Below are positions 1-13,379 of a DNA stretch of 64,000 nucleotides, piece by piece (position 1 is the first letter of the stretch; every line of letters starts with the position of its first letter). Both the position numbers and the translations under genes were made by a program. The notes beneath the pieces were generated by a model. It saw nothing but the letters and a program-made list of their open reading frames with translations. It made no database searches and had not been told where the DNA came from. Source of the DNA: Hansfordia pulvinata. Lineage: Eukaryota > Ascomycota > Sordariomycetes > Xylariales. The stretch is from the NCBI GenBank assembly GCA_006538405.1, contig BJKQ01000009.1, positions 1,498,001-1,562,000 on the forward strand, given 5' to 3'.

Positions 1-1785
1 GTAGCACACGATGCCCAGGAACACCGCCAGGATCGCACAGTACACCGCGTACATCTTCCATCCCAGGTTCTCGATTCCGATCGGGTTGGTGAACGCGGCC
101 ACGGTCAGCGAGCCGTACACGGCTCCGAACTCGATAGCCAGGCCCTTGCTTCTCATCGAGAAAGGCAAAATCTGTTGTGCCGAGTCGTGTCAGTCAGGTC
201 GCGGTGACACATCTGAGAGCTGCGGGGAGATGGGTGTGCACTAACCTCGGCCGGGTACGCAAACAGCAGCGGCGTCCACGCAATGTCGTAGAACAGGTAG
301 TAGAGGAACAGGGTCACGACCACGACGATGCCCGCCGCGTGGTTTCCGTTCTCTGCGACCAGGGCACTGCACGCGGTCCACACGATGTAGGCGACCAGCA
401 TGCCAATGCTGCTGGTGACGAAGAGGGTCTTTCTTCCGAGCTTGTCGACCAGGAACGCCGCGCCGATCGCGCAGATGAAGTTGAACACTTGGAGCAGCCC
501 GTTGATCAGGGTCTGCGTGTAGCTGTCGGTGATGCCGATCGAGTTCAGCACCAGCGTCAGGTAGTAGCTGACAATGCCGATACCGTTCCACTGAGCCGCA
601 AGACTAGGAGAGAGATGGTCAGCATTTTCGTGGACTACGGCCCAGTCGGCTGGAGAAAGGCAGCGGGTACACACCCAGAGAAGATGGTCAAGAACATGCG
701 CTTCCGGTTTCCAGGACCGCGGAAGAGAGCGGCCCAGCTCGTATCCTGCGACGAACGCTCCGCCTGGATGGATTGCGTAATCTCGGTCAACTCGAACTGG
801 ACGAGCGGGCTGTACTCGCCCGCGGTGTCGACCTCGCCGGCGTGGTAGTAGGCGAGGATCCGGGCCGCCTCCGGTGTGCGGTCCTTGGACACCAGCCAGC
901 GCGGGCTCTCGGGGACGAACCAGATGAGAACGAGCTGGATCAGGGGGATCGCCGCCTGCACGATGGTCGGGGCCCTCCACGCCCAGTCGCCCGTGTACCC
1001 CTGAGTTCCGAATGTCGTCCAAGAGGCCAGGATGGCCCCGAGGTAGTACATGCACCAGAAGGCGCTCGTATATTTGCCCTGTTGGAAGACAAGACGTTAG
1101 AATCGCAACGGTGTGAGCTCTGGAGACAAGTTGAGAATGTACGTACTCTGTGCAATGGGTAGGCAAGTTCTCCAATCAACATGGGCGCCTGGCTATCAGT
1201 CAGCGGATGCTGCTCGCTCGTACCGTTTCAGTTCCGACTTACTGGTTGCGAAATGCAGGAGCCGCCAAAGCCGGTGATGGCTCTCGCGACCACAAACTGG
1301 AGTCATTGTTAGCTGCTGCGCAGACCAGTGCGTGGTTCGGATTTCATAGACTTACTTGTGCGTAGTCGATGGAGCAAGCTTGAATGATTGTGGCAATGAT
1401 GATGATGACGGCGCCGGATGCCAGGACGTTCTTGCGGCCAAATCTGTCACTCAAGTCGCCCACGAATGGCACAGCAACCACAGAGCCTGCAACGAGTGTG
1501 AGCCGAGTTCCAGCTTTTTCTGCGCCGGATCTCCTTACCAATTGCCTGAGCAGCGTTGACGAGACCGAGAAGGGCGCCTTGGGGCGCGCCAAACTTGGTT
1601 TGCCATTGCTCCAAACTCTGCAGGCCGTTCATCAGGGAGCCATCGTAGCCGCTGGTGGAGCTGGACAGCAGCGGGACGAGCAGCAGAGTGTTGAGAATCA
1701 ACAGGTGGCGTTGTTGAAACCAGTACTTGTCGGTCTGAGGCAGCACGGCCGCGAGCGCCTCGCCGACGATCTGAGCGTCCTTCAT
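1..1785 (-). CDS. MFS sugar transporter, lactose-permease type (3' end cut by window)
   Basis: Plasma-membrane sugar/H+ symporter of the fungal lactose permease/hexose transporter family. Seven exons can be joined in frame: 1785-1539, 1486-1356, 1296-1243, 1188-1147, 1078-675, 603-246 and 172 to beyond the window edge, all with GT..AG borders. The second exon carries the RFGRK loop motif. The fifth has PESPRWLVSK, the classic sugar-porter signature. A second GRK motif follows in the sixth. Hydrophobic segments alternate as expected for a 12-helix carrier; only the last helices are missing. Two exons are very short (54 and 42 bases). The start at 1785 gives a normal short cytosolic N-terminus; an open frame from 1840 ends in another phase and was not used. 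No frame break is seen. Its neighbour is a xylitol dehydrogenase, so a pentose, polyol or disaccharide substrate is likely; the exact substrate cannot be read from sequence. Confidence 0.9.
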
Positions 1786-2060
1786 CTCGTATGGGGTGCA
1801 AGTCGGTCGTCTTTTCCGGGACGGAGACGGGTTGGGACAATGGGACGGAGGCTCGCGATCTTCAGCAGCAACAACAACGACGACAACAACGAGTCTCTGC
1901 CATGTTTATATCTGCAGGATGTCAAGGCAGAGGAGGGATGGCTCGGATGCTGCCGGGAAGCCCCGAGGTCTAGCCTTGCGTGTCTGCCTCTCCGCCTTCG
2001 TCGCGTCGGACGCCTCCCGACAAGCGCACAAGCGCCTTCTTGCGTGCGTGGCGTGTGTGT

Positions 2061-2063
<3 letters not shown>

Positions 2064-2091
<28 letters not shown>
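2064..2091. repeat. (CT)n microsatellite
   Basis: An uninterrupted run of TC dinucleotides directly after a short GT run, about 280 bases upstream of the transporter start. CT-rich tracts are common in fungal promoters; no specific role can be inferred. Confidence 0.9.
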
Positions 2092-2097
<6 letters not shown>

Positions 2098-2196
2098 CGT
2101 ACCCCGGACCTAGACCTGCGGCTGGGTCGCCGGGTCTGGGGTAACGACCCCACGGGGCACCAATGGGCCCTCGTGGGCGGTGCGCAGAACGTCATG

Positions 2197-3425
2197 TTAG
2201 CCCGATCCCACGATGAGCCATGAATCGACTAGGGGCTTCCGGGCCTACAACCTTGCACGAGCTAGGGCCTCGCGACACCCACCGCGGACGTCTGTCGCCC
2301 TGGGCTAAGCCCCAACGGTCGACCCGGCGGATCGTAGGTCCGGCCTGCTGGGCGCGAGGGCGAGCCAGTCATGTTGGGCCTCGGCCGGCTCTTCGCGCGG
2401 GCTGCTGCCACCCAACCCACCTGGCTTCGGCGTGGCACGATCAAGCAGCAGCACGTGAGGGCATCTAGAACGCGAGAACCAGGGCGAAAACATGGTCGCA
2501 AGCGCAAAGGCTAATCCGCGTCTTGGTCGCGTCAGGCTGACAGAATTATCGTGTCCTTCCCCGCCGAGTGCAGCACGTTGCTCTGAGTGGTTCTGGCAAG
2601 AGGCCTGAAGACGACCGACCAGATGGGGCCAAGGCTGCTCCCGGCGCAGAAGTAGCGTACTCGTCGTACTCGCTGCTCTGCTGCCCCAGCTGGCTGCGTC
2701 TCCATCTCACGGTGGCTGTCTTCGCAAGCCATCGTCAGGTCACGAGGTCCACAGCCAGCCGCGAGCGGGCGACAGCGCCCGTCTCGAGGGCCGGCACATT
2801 CGGGCGTTTCAGCGGCAGATGGAAGCCGTCGACCAGGGGGGCACGGGGCCGCTACGCTACCTCCGCTACCTACTCGTACGCGTGCTACGCTACTGGGCTC
2901 GTCGATTCGCGCGGGTCAGGATTCGGGCTGGGCAATTCCTGTTCTAACTAGGGGGAATGCGAGTGGGGAGGCTTCTGTGGAGCAGCACCACGCGACGCCG
3001 GTGGGCAGCAGCGCAGTAAACGTCCCGGTGGAAGAGGCTCGGTGATCCGGGCAGCAGGGACCCGTCGGCTCCCTTTCCTGGTCAGGTGACGGGCCTAGAT
3101 GAATTGACGGCGATATTTTCGAGTCCCTGGTAGCTTGCTGGCACCGACATGGATACCGTACTTGGCATTTGGCTCTCAAAGCCCAGGCTGAAGCAGAAAC
3201 GTGAAAGGGCAGATACTTTCCCCGGTTCCTGAAGAAGTCGCTCTTCTGAGCACCGGATGTGTGGTTTCGACACTGTTGAGTGGGGAAGAGCAGCTTCTCC
3301 CATTGCATTTCCACGAGGGCAATCGATGAATCAATCGTAAAAGATACTAATCGTAGTAGATCGTCATGAGCGTTCTACTGGTCGGGTCTGCAGTTCCAGC
3401 GACAAGTTTCTAGAATTCAGGCTAA
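2197..3425. promoter_or_regulatory. Four GGCTAA hexamers (XlnR/Xyr1-type sites), putative
   Basis: GGCTAA occurs at 2303-2308 (inside the palindrome GGGCTAAGCCC, 2302-2312), 2509-2514 and 3420-3425 on the plus strand, and at 2197-2202 on the minus strand. This is the core site of the xylanase/pentose regulators XlnR and Xyr1. About one copy is expected by chance in this interval counting both strands, so the excess is modest. The genes on either side (sugar transporter and D-xylulose reductase) make pentose control plausible; binding is an inference. Confidence 0.3.
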
Positions 3426-3637
3426 CGGAGGTTGCTTGACGTGGTGTCATCTTGATGCGTCTCGATGGCCTCCAAAATCGATGATCATAAACATCGCCAG
3501 TCGTTCTGGCTGACTTGACGTCTGTTGTTGAACAGGTGCCACGCAATCTGCACTTTGCACACAGCCAAGGATCTTTTTCAAGAATGTTTCATTTGCTTTA
3601 CTAATTATTTTTATATCCCCCCCCTCCTCCTCAGCCG

Positions 3638-4876
3638 TTACGTCCGGACGCCCTCGATGATGACCTTGAGCGTGTCCTCCTGGGCGGCCTTGACGACCTC
3701 GAAGGCCTTGACGGCGTCCTCGAACTTGAAGCGGTGGGTGATGAGGGTCTTGGGGCGGACCTTGCCCGAGGCGACGAGGTCGATGGCGCGCGGGTAGCAG
3801 CCGGCCGAGTAGCGGATGGAGCCGACGACCTTGAGCCCGCGGATGCAGACGGTGGTGATGGGGAAGACGACGTTCTCCTTGCCCATGCCGGCCTGGCACA
3901 GGGTGCCGCCCTTGCGCAGCGCGTAGGCGCCCGCGTTGATGCAGGCCTCGCTGCCCGAGCACTCGAGCACCACGTCGGCGCCCTCGCCGCCGTTGAGGTT
4001 GAACCTCTTCACGATGTCCTCGGCCATGGCCCGGTACGCGTCGCTGGGCTCGAGCCCGGCGTTGGCCCCGCGCTCGGGCACGTAGACGTCGTCGGCGCCC
4101 ATCTCGCGGCGGGCGAACTCGGCGCGCGCCTTGGACAGGTCGACGCCGATGACGCGGGCGGCGCCCGACGCCTTGGCCACGGCGATGCTCAGGCTGCCGA
4201 TGGGCCCGCAGCCGAAGACCAGCACCGTGTCGCCGGCCTTCATGCCGCTGACCTTGTTGATCTGCACGGCGACCGACACGGGCTCGATCAGCGCGCCCTC
4301 CTCGGCGTCGACGTGCTCCGGTAGCGGGTAGACGTAGTCGCCGGCGACTATGTAGTACTTCTGGAGGGTGCCGTCGTCGGGCGGCGTCGCGGCGAAGACG
4401 GTGTCGGCGCAGAACGCGTACTGGCCGCCGCGGCAGTAGTCGCAGCTGAGGGCCGAGGAGAGGGACGGGTCAGTATGACTGAGAGGAGTAGTTTGGATGG
4501 GTTACGGATGAGAACTCACTGGCGGCACGGGACGCCGGGCTCGATGGCCACCTTCTGCCCGACCTTGACGTTCTTGACGGCCTTGCCGACCTCGACGACA
4601 GTGCCGGCCGACTCGTGGCCCAGGACAATGGGCGAGTTGAGGATGAAGTCGCCTATCCTGCCGCGCTGCCAGTAGTGGACGTCGGAGCCGCAAATGCCCG
4701 TCTGCTCGACCAGCACGCGGACGTCGTGGTCGTTGCGCAGCTGGGGCACTGCGCGCTGCTCAAAGCTGACATTCTGGACCGACTGGAGGACGAAGGCGGG
4801 GTTCTGTCACGTCGGTTAGAGAAAGGGGAGGAAAGCAAGCTAGGCGGTGCTGTAGAGGACTCACTACTTCCGCCAT
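3638..4876 (-). CDS. xdh1: D-xylulose reductase (xylitol dehydrogenase)
   Basis: Zinc-dependent, NAD+-linked medium-chain dehydrogenase that oxidises xylitol to D-xylulose in the cytosol, joining the D-xylose and L-arabinose pathways to the pentose phosphate pathway. Three exons join in frame: 4876-4865 (only MAEV), 4803-4520 and 4445-3638, giving 367 residues, normal for the family. Visible features are the catalytic-zinc ligands in GICGSDVHYW (Cys42) and GHESAG (His67, Glu68), a Cys-rich structural-zinc lobe beginning CRHCDYC, the Rossmann motif GCGPIG and an Asp at the end of the next strand (GVDLSKAR) that favours NAD over NADP. L-arabinitol and sorbitol dehydrogenases are close relatives, so the preferred polyol is less certain than the family. 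The sequence is intact. Confidence 0.88.
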
Positions 4877-6886
<2,010 letters not shown>

Positions 6887-7470
6887 GCATATATCTCATG
6901 AATAAAATAGAATAATCTGAATGAAGTGACTCCACGAGTGTGTCGTATTGCTAGCAAGGGTGCTAAGAGACTTGTCAGAATGACGGGCTCGTGCCGTAGC
7001 GAACCAGCCCGCACTGTGAAATGCACCTCAATACTCGTATCCCACGTCTCATGTCAGGAAGAGCGCCGGCGGCAAATTTGGATGAGCGATCTGCATTGAG
7101 GTCCTAATTAACGGCATGACGACAAGTAATAGCGAAAACCACCTGGCGGGGAATGCAATGAAAAATGTGGCAGTTTGCCTCACTGCCTCCTCGGCCAAAC
7201 TGTACCCCCCACTCGTCCCTATTAGCACGATTCTTCAACCGGCCATCGTCACCAGAGCCAACCGTAAGCCGCGCCACATCCCCATCCAGAACACACCCAT
7301 GATATACCCCCACAGCCGGTGATACTGGTCTTCCGGGCGCCCTTCGCCACTCATGAGAGGTCTGGGCAAAGCGCGTGTATGTGTGGAGACGTCGAAGCGG
7401 AGGAGATTGAATGTGTATATAGGTGCGCCGAAGTCCGGAATGGGCGCATTGGGCATCTCCGAATAGTGCT
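6887..7470. other. Intergenic region, convergent 3' ends
   Basis: Between the rightward SDR and the leftward coiled-coil gene. An AATAAA-like stretch occurs just after the SDR stop (near 6900). No other feature is seen. Confidence 0.6.
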
Positions 7471-8561
7471 TCATTCAGTTCTTGCCTTCTTGAGCTTCCT
7501 GTCCATGTCAGAGAGTCCGTCGGATAGTCTTTTCTGCATGGTCGTGAAGACTGTGTTCATATTGCCAAACTGCTCCGCCTGGGCGGCTGAGTTTTCGGTT
7601 GCGGCCTCTTGCAGCGTCTCTAGTCCATCGACTCGACCCTTCAAGGCAGACACCGTGTTGCTTGTTTCTTTGGAAGACTTCGACATCAGGTTCATCTGGT
7701 CCTGAAGATGCTCAACCCGGGTGCCGTATCCAGCCATATGCGCATTAGCAGCATCTGCACGCAACAGAGCAGTCAAGGCGGTAGAGCTGGCAACTTCCAC
7801 TTGGATGGAGTTAGCGTCCACCTTCTTCTGAACGGCGTTGATCTTGCCGATGGCGGCCCTTGCGATTATCTCGGCAGTGGATCCTTGCTCTATAGCGTTT
7901 CTGCCATCACGCCAGGTTTCCCTCATCTGGTCCTGCCAGGCATGGGACTCGCGATCAATGTGAGCTTGCAGAGTTACATTGGCCCTGGACAACCTGTCGA
8001 TGGCGTCCACTCGTCGGTCCGTTTCAATCTGCAGTCGAGCCTCTAAAATTGCCACCCTTATCTCCAAGTCAGTCGTGTCTGGAGTCCGGCTGGCTACTAC
8101 AGCCGAGCTCTGCGTAGCGACAGTCGGGGTCGTTTGGGCACCCTGCCAAATCTCGCGAGCGGCAATGCGGGACATGGCGGTCGCTTGGTAGCCTGCGCAA
8201 TCTCGAGAGCGGCAATGCGAGATATGGCGGTCGTTAGATCTTCCCGATTGCGTTCGATTTCCATCTTGATAGCACTCATAAAGCTTTTCAAGTCCGGGAG
8301 TGTTGTCGAGAACAGCTCTCTCCGCAAATGCGTAGCGTCAGGACAAGGATCTTTTGGGTAAGGGGAGTTGCGGTCGGGAACTGGATCGTCATCGTCCTTC
8401 TGGCTACTAAAAAGCCCCTCTTGAACAGGGTATTCACCGCAGCCGCCGTAGCTCTCATTCACAGCGTCGGCATTGAATTCATCTTCGTGTTCGCTTCTGA
8501 AGACGTATCCATTGCGTTCGGGGTTGTAATCGCCCTCGCCATCGGACGAGGTATAAGACAT
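7471..8561 (-). CDS. Hypothetical coiled-coil protein (one frame break)
   Basis: Not recognised as a named family. The N-terminal part from 8561 is acidic and polar (DGEGDYNPERNG, KDDDDPVPDRN). It is followed by long amphipathic helices with heptad spacing (LEARLQIETDRRVDAIDRL and onward) and a basic end (MDRKLKKARTE). Two open frames, 8561-8097 and 8175-7471, overlap in different phases. They meet inside a 50-base tandem duplication (8142-8241) coding ISRIAALEIAQ and MSRIAAREIWQ. One extra base makes the duplication a whole number of codons and yields a single 363-residue protein; otherwise the second frame could be a separate gene starting at 8175. No catalytic motif, signal peptide or membrane segment is visible. 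Confidence 0.5.
8142..8241. repeat. 50-base imperfect tandem duplication inside a coding region
   Basis: Two adjacent units (8142-8191 and 8192-8241) share the core AATCTCG and AGCGGCAATGCG, with a few substitutions. Period 50 is not a multiple of three and coincides with the frame break of the coiled-coil gene, so a single missing base in one unit is likely. Confidence 0.7.
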
Positions 8562-10796
8562 TCTTGGTGCGGTTAGCCAACTTATAAGTTATAGGAACGA
8601 TACGAAGAGATGGACGGACTTGGATGCTTGTTGACAGAGAACGAGAAGCGAGAGACCCCTGCAAGGGGTCGAACGGCTTTATGTGTGGTGCAGAAGAGAT
8701 GGTAGGTTCAGAACAGCGTATCTTGCGACAGAAGGTTTCCTGGATGATGTGACGGTGAAGATCAAACGAAATTGTCGGAAAGCATGTGGGCGAGCAATAA
8801 CACTCAGCGGTTGAAGCGGTAGGCAGTTGTTCTGCGACTCTGGCCCGTCACCGCCCTGGCTGCCCGGACGACGTAAAAGTCTGCAAGCAAGTCTTTCGGT
8901 CGGCTGCACTACGCAGAGAGTTCATTGAATACAGAGCCTGAGAGCTCTGCCCCCTTCGAGGACCCCCCGCCCCCTCCTCGAAGAATACACGCACAAAAAC
9001 ACACACACACAAAAGGTACCACGCTGACTTGATAGCCTCAATTCTAATTGGTGTTGAGGACAGACCATCGCAGATTTTCCTCCAGAGGTGTCTCCTTCAG
9101 CCATGGAAAACAGTCATCAACTGATCAATAGTAATTGTACGAGATGAGGTTGGAGCAGTCTGCTCCGCGATTTATGTTCAGGTGAAGTGAAGATCGCCCA
9201 CCTGCTGCCGGTCGAAACATGGCATAACTCAACTATGTCCAGCTTTCATCTACGTAGATATACCTAGACAGAGATCAGATTGCATGCCAAAGACTTCGAG
9301 TATGTAAAGTTGCAGCCGCATGTCATGCGTTTTCGCCCAGAGGTTTACAGCCGGCCTGACGCGAGATGGGAGCCCAGTGCATGTCGATGGCCCTACCACC
9401 ACGCATACCTTACATGCAAATATCGGGGTAGTCTTTCTTGCACAGTGAGGCACCAGATAAGACAGGAAACTGAACCACGGATTAAGTATTTCATGTTGTT
9501 GGCCGAGTTCCCAAGTTCGGCTAGGTACGCGGTGGAAGCACCCGGCACGCGGCGGCTGCTCGAAGCCTTGGCGGTCACGCCTCGCCAGCCGCAAGGGGCC
9601 GGTGCCGCCGGTTCAAGGGCTGGCGCCGGCGCAGGTGAGCAGGCAGGTGACCTGGCGGGGTCATTCGGCTGGGAGCGCTGGTGGGGCCCGCGGGGCACGC
9701 ACGCCGGGATCCAGGGAGCGCTACGTCAGCCCGCCTCACGCGCCCGCCTGCGCTGCTTGTCCGTGTACTCGTATTGTGCACGAGCCCGCCACCCGAGCAA
9801 CACGGATGTGTGACTTTACGGGACCTCGAACGAGACACACGAGCAGTGCAGCCCCTCTTTCGACGTTCAATAGGCATATACCCCGTTCTTAGTTCCGGTC
9901 CCAGTCGGGGACCTGAGCGAGGCTCATGGTAATGGAGCCCAGGTCAGTTGGTACATGTAGGGACGTACCTGTATTAGGAACTTCCAGGGGGTATCTCTGG
10001 GCATCTAATGCCTGAGGCTTGCACGTCCGGGCCGTGACTGCCCCGCCCCTCTGCGTGTGGTCGGGTGGGGGAGGGGCACATCCAGCTGGGACTAGGAGCA
10101 CCCGTGGCCGTCCTTATCCGGAACTTCAGGGGTGCTCTAGGCGTCTTGGGCGCATCACACAGTGGGTGCCTGGACGCTGGCCCACTGCTGCCCCCCCGGA
10201 CTAGGCTGAGATTCATGGGGTCCGCCCTCGACTCCGTCATCTGCAACAGTGCGCCTGCCTGGCTGCTGACGGACTGATACCTCGAATCCATGCTGTCGCA
10301 AGACGGATGTCGGCCCGTGACGGCTTCTCCCTCCTTCACCTCAACTTTCCCCGACTTCAGCCCTGAATACTTCAGCCTCCCGCGAATGTCCTGAACCAGA
10401 TACAACAGAGTGCGAGCCCCGCTCACGGCGTTTGCGCTCCTTACCTCACCCAGCAGCTTCGCCTCCCAGCGGCCCGCCTCCGTCCATAGTCGTCGTCATT
10501 GTCGCAATCGATAACCTTATTCTCTTGCCCATTACCTCACCGTCTCCTGCAAACCTTTACATCCCTCGTAAGAATACTCGCTTGCGCCAGCTTTTGCTGT
10601 CTATTGCCCTGCAATCTGCAAGGGCCTCCGTCCATCTGGCTCTCCGAAACTGAGGTCCACGCCTGCGCCACTGAATCGTGACACTACGAGGTCGCCACCC
10701 GTGCTTCTACCTCACCCGCGACACATCGACAGTCGGCCCTCGCCAGTTCTCTCCTCTCAGCGCCCGTCGGACTCTCTCATTTGCTAAACAGCCACC
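8562..10796. other. Intergenic region
   Basis: About 2.2 kb without a supportable gene. Contains CA repeats near 9000-9015, one copy of the dispersed 9-mer GTACTCGTA (9765-9773) and, toward 10.43-10.79 kb, the pyrimidine-rich leader of the downstream gene. Open frames at 9280-9813 and 9974-10426 show no family resemblance. Confidence 0.55.
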
Positions 10797-12051
10797 ATGT
10801 TCGACATCATACCTAATATTCTGGCGTACGGCTTCTCCCATCGCAGCCCTTCTGGCACCTGCACCCGCTGACAGCCTCATCTGCTACAGATCTTTAGCCT
10901 CTTTCCTCTTCCCGCTCTTCGCCTCCTACAAAGCCCTCAAGACTTCCGATCCCGCCCAACTGACGCCATGGCTGATGTACTGGTCCGTCCTGTCCTGTGC
11001 TCTACTGTTTGAGTCGTGGACCGACTTCATCCTCGTCTGGGTCCCCTTCTACTCCTACATCCGCCTCTTCTTCCTCCTCTACCTTGTCCTGCCCCAGACC
11101 CAGGGCGCCCGTCATCTTTACGAGATGTATTTGCATCCCTATCTCGAAGAGAACGAAGCCGCGATTGAGGACTTTATCGCCAGTGCCCACGACCGCCTCA
11201 AGGCCGCCGGTATGGCCTACTTGAAGCAGGCCATCGACTACCTGCGGACTAACATTCTGGGGATGCCGCCAACCGAGGCCAGCGAGCGACGTCGCGAAGA
11301 GGATGCCCGCGCTGCAGCCGCCGCCGCCGCGCCCCAGGGCTACACACAGGCTCTGCTCGCTAGGTTCAGCGTGCCCGCCGCGCGATGGGCGAGCAGCAAC
11401 TACACCAGCGCCCCGACGGGTGCCGGCAACGACTTCTACAGCATGCTGGCGGGCGCCGTGGGTGCCGTGACCGGGGCCAGCTCTGGCGGCGCCCGGTCTG
11501 CGCCCGGCGGCGGCGGCCTCATCCCGAACCACATCAATAGCCCGCAGGAGAAGATGACATTCATAGCGGCGCAGCGCGAGCGCCTATCGCTCCTGCTCAG
11601 CGCGCTGGACCGAGAGGCGCAGGACATCGACCAGGGGGCGCGCGATGACACGCCCCGCCCGCCGAGCATGAGCTTGGACGGCGAGCAGCAGCAGCACCAG
11701 CGCTCTGGCTCCGGTGCGGGTGGGCTTGGACAGTCGCGTCCGCCCAGCGGACACAGCATGTGGAGTGCGCTCAGCAAGAGCCGAAGCGAGGTGGACTTTG
11801 AGAAGATTGATCCCGCAGAGACGTGGGAGGAGGACGGCGAAGATGATGGAAGCGGTGTGCGCCGGCGAGCTGGAGGCCCTGGGGGCGGCAGCAGCAGCTC
11901 CGCCGCCGCCGCCACACAGAGCATGGCTGCAGCCGCGGTCCGCGCGCCCTGGACGTTCCTGGGCTGGGGGACCACCCCGGGGCACATGCCGCCCAAGGAC
12001 GAGGGCGCGGAGGACGAGGGGGCTGGCAAGAGCTCTGGCGTCGAGCAGTGA
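10797..12051 (+). CDS. TB2/DP1/HVA22 (REEP/Yop1-like) ER membrane-shaping protein
   Basis: Member of the DP1/Yop1/HVA22 family, reticulon-like proteins whose hairpins curve ER tubules. The start is the ATG at 10797 in context CCACCATG. Exon 1 is only 29 bases (10797-10825), the intron 10826-10889 runs from GTACGG to CTACAG, and exon 2 is 10890-12051; together they code 396 residues. The N-terminal ~120 residues hold the family core: hydrophobic hairpins around SFLFPLFASYKAL and the LMYWSVLSC and FESWTDFIL segments, ending in LPQTQGARHLYEMYL. The remainder is a long, low-complexity cytosolic tail with Ala, Gly and Ser runs and acidic patches, longer than in yeast Yop1 and typical of filamentous fungi. 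A larger open frame beginning at 10678 reads through the intron and is not the likely start. Confidence 0.85.
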
Positions 12052-13034
12052 GGACATGCGCAACTCCAATTTTCTCGTCTTCTTTCGTTCACTCCTTCCG
12101 GCGCAATTCTGCGGACAGGGCGCACGGCACAATCTCGACAGCCGGGCTGGCCTGATGCGCCTCCAGATTTAGGTGTTGATTTGCGGCGTTTGTATTTCTG
12201 GTGGGGGAACACGGAGTTCTGGGCCTAGTAAGGATTTACGGACATCGGATCGTCTCTTGCAAAGCAAGATGCCCACCCCTCCTCGTACAGGCAGACAGTT
12301 TCAGGCCATTGTTGGTGCTCGACTGATCTTGAGCGACATGTTGGCCGGCATTCACCTTGGGTCTCGCGGCATGGCTGATCCAGCTGTCCTCCATGCTTCA
12401 GCCTATCTCTGGGTATCGATGGAGGGCCGAGGCGTTCAGGGCACTCGTACCTATGAAATGACTCACTTCTGCTACCACGGTGAACGCTCAGTGCTAGGCG
12501 CGCCAGTTCGCATGAGAAGGGCACAAGTCCGGAATGGAGTAAAGTTGGTGTATAGATAAGGTAAGTATATGTAGAGTTGTCATCCGTCATTGGAGCCCTC
12601 GCCCCGCATACTATGTGCCGATTCCATCGTGAAGAAATGTGGCAGGTTACGAGGGGGTATTGAAGTTGTTGTTGTACATGGATTGATTGGCCGTGTCTTT
12701 GGCGTTACACCCAGGCTCTTCGCCAACGCGCCCGCCTCCTTGTCGGCGTGGGACGCAGAATGTGACTGCGCACGCATTGGTCGACTTGACCAGGTCTGCC
12801 TTCTATCCCCCGTCTATCACTTGAGCAAAAATTCCGACGCGCCCGACCGTGTCTTGGCCCATTTGGACCATGCAGTCAATTGTATCGCACAGTAAAATCC
12901 GCGGAGACGAATCACGCGTCATCGGCAGGGTTGAATCTCGCGCTTCCTAATAATGCGCCGCTGGCCGTCTGCTCCGCCCATAGTGCGATCACCCTCCTCA
13001 CCCCAGGGAACTCGCGCGAACCAACGCGCCCTCC
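12052..13034. other. Intergenic region, convergent 3' ends
   Basis: Nearly 1 kb between the rightward HVA22-type gene and leftward MGM101. An open frame at 12173-12559 (+) and its antisense at 12225-12590 have no recognisable motif. Nothing else seen. Confidence 0.55.
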
Positions 13035-13340
13035 TCACGTCTTCTTGAAGGGGTAGCGGACCTCGTCGTCCATGCGCAGCCAGATCTGCTTGCGCTTCTT
13101 GGTGGTGGCGTGCTCGACCCAGACCTGCTGGACGTGCTCGCGCTGGAAGCGGCGGATGAAGCGGGGGTCCCACAGCTCCGAGGCGACGCCGAGGTCCTTG
13201 CAGCAGCGCATCATGGCGTTGGACTTGGCGCCCTCGGCGGCCGTCGACACCCCTTCCTCGCTGAAGTACTGCTGCTCTCCGCGGGCGAGGGCGACGAACC
13301 TGCGTGCATGTCAGATTGGTGGCCTTGCTGAGCGACTCGG

Positions 13341-13379
<39 letters not shown>

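Larger units (their letters stand above)
1786..3637. other. Intergenic region, transporter promoter side
   Basis: No supportable gene in about 1.85 kb. It holds the upstream region of the leftward transporter and the 3' flank of the xylitol dehydrogenase, a CT microsatellite at 2064-2091 and four GGCTAA hexamers. Open frames here lack family resemblance and consistent codon use. Confidence 0.6.

Noticed and set aside
1535..1840. Alternative upstream start of the sugar transporter at 1840
   Set aside because: It is in a different phase from the transporter core and would need an opposite type of frame error; the ATG at 1785 gives an intact protein.
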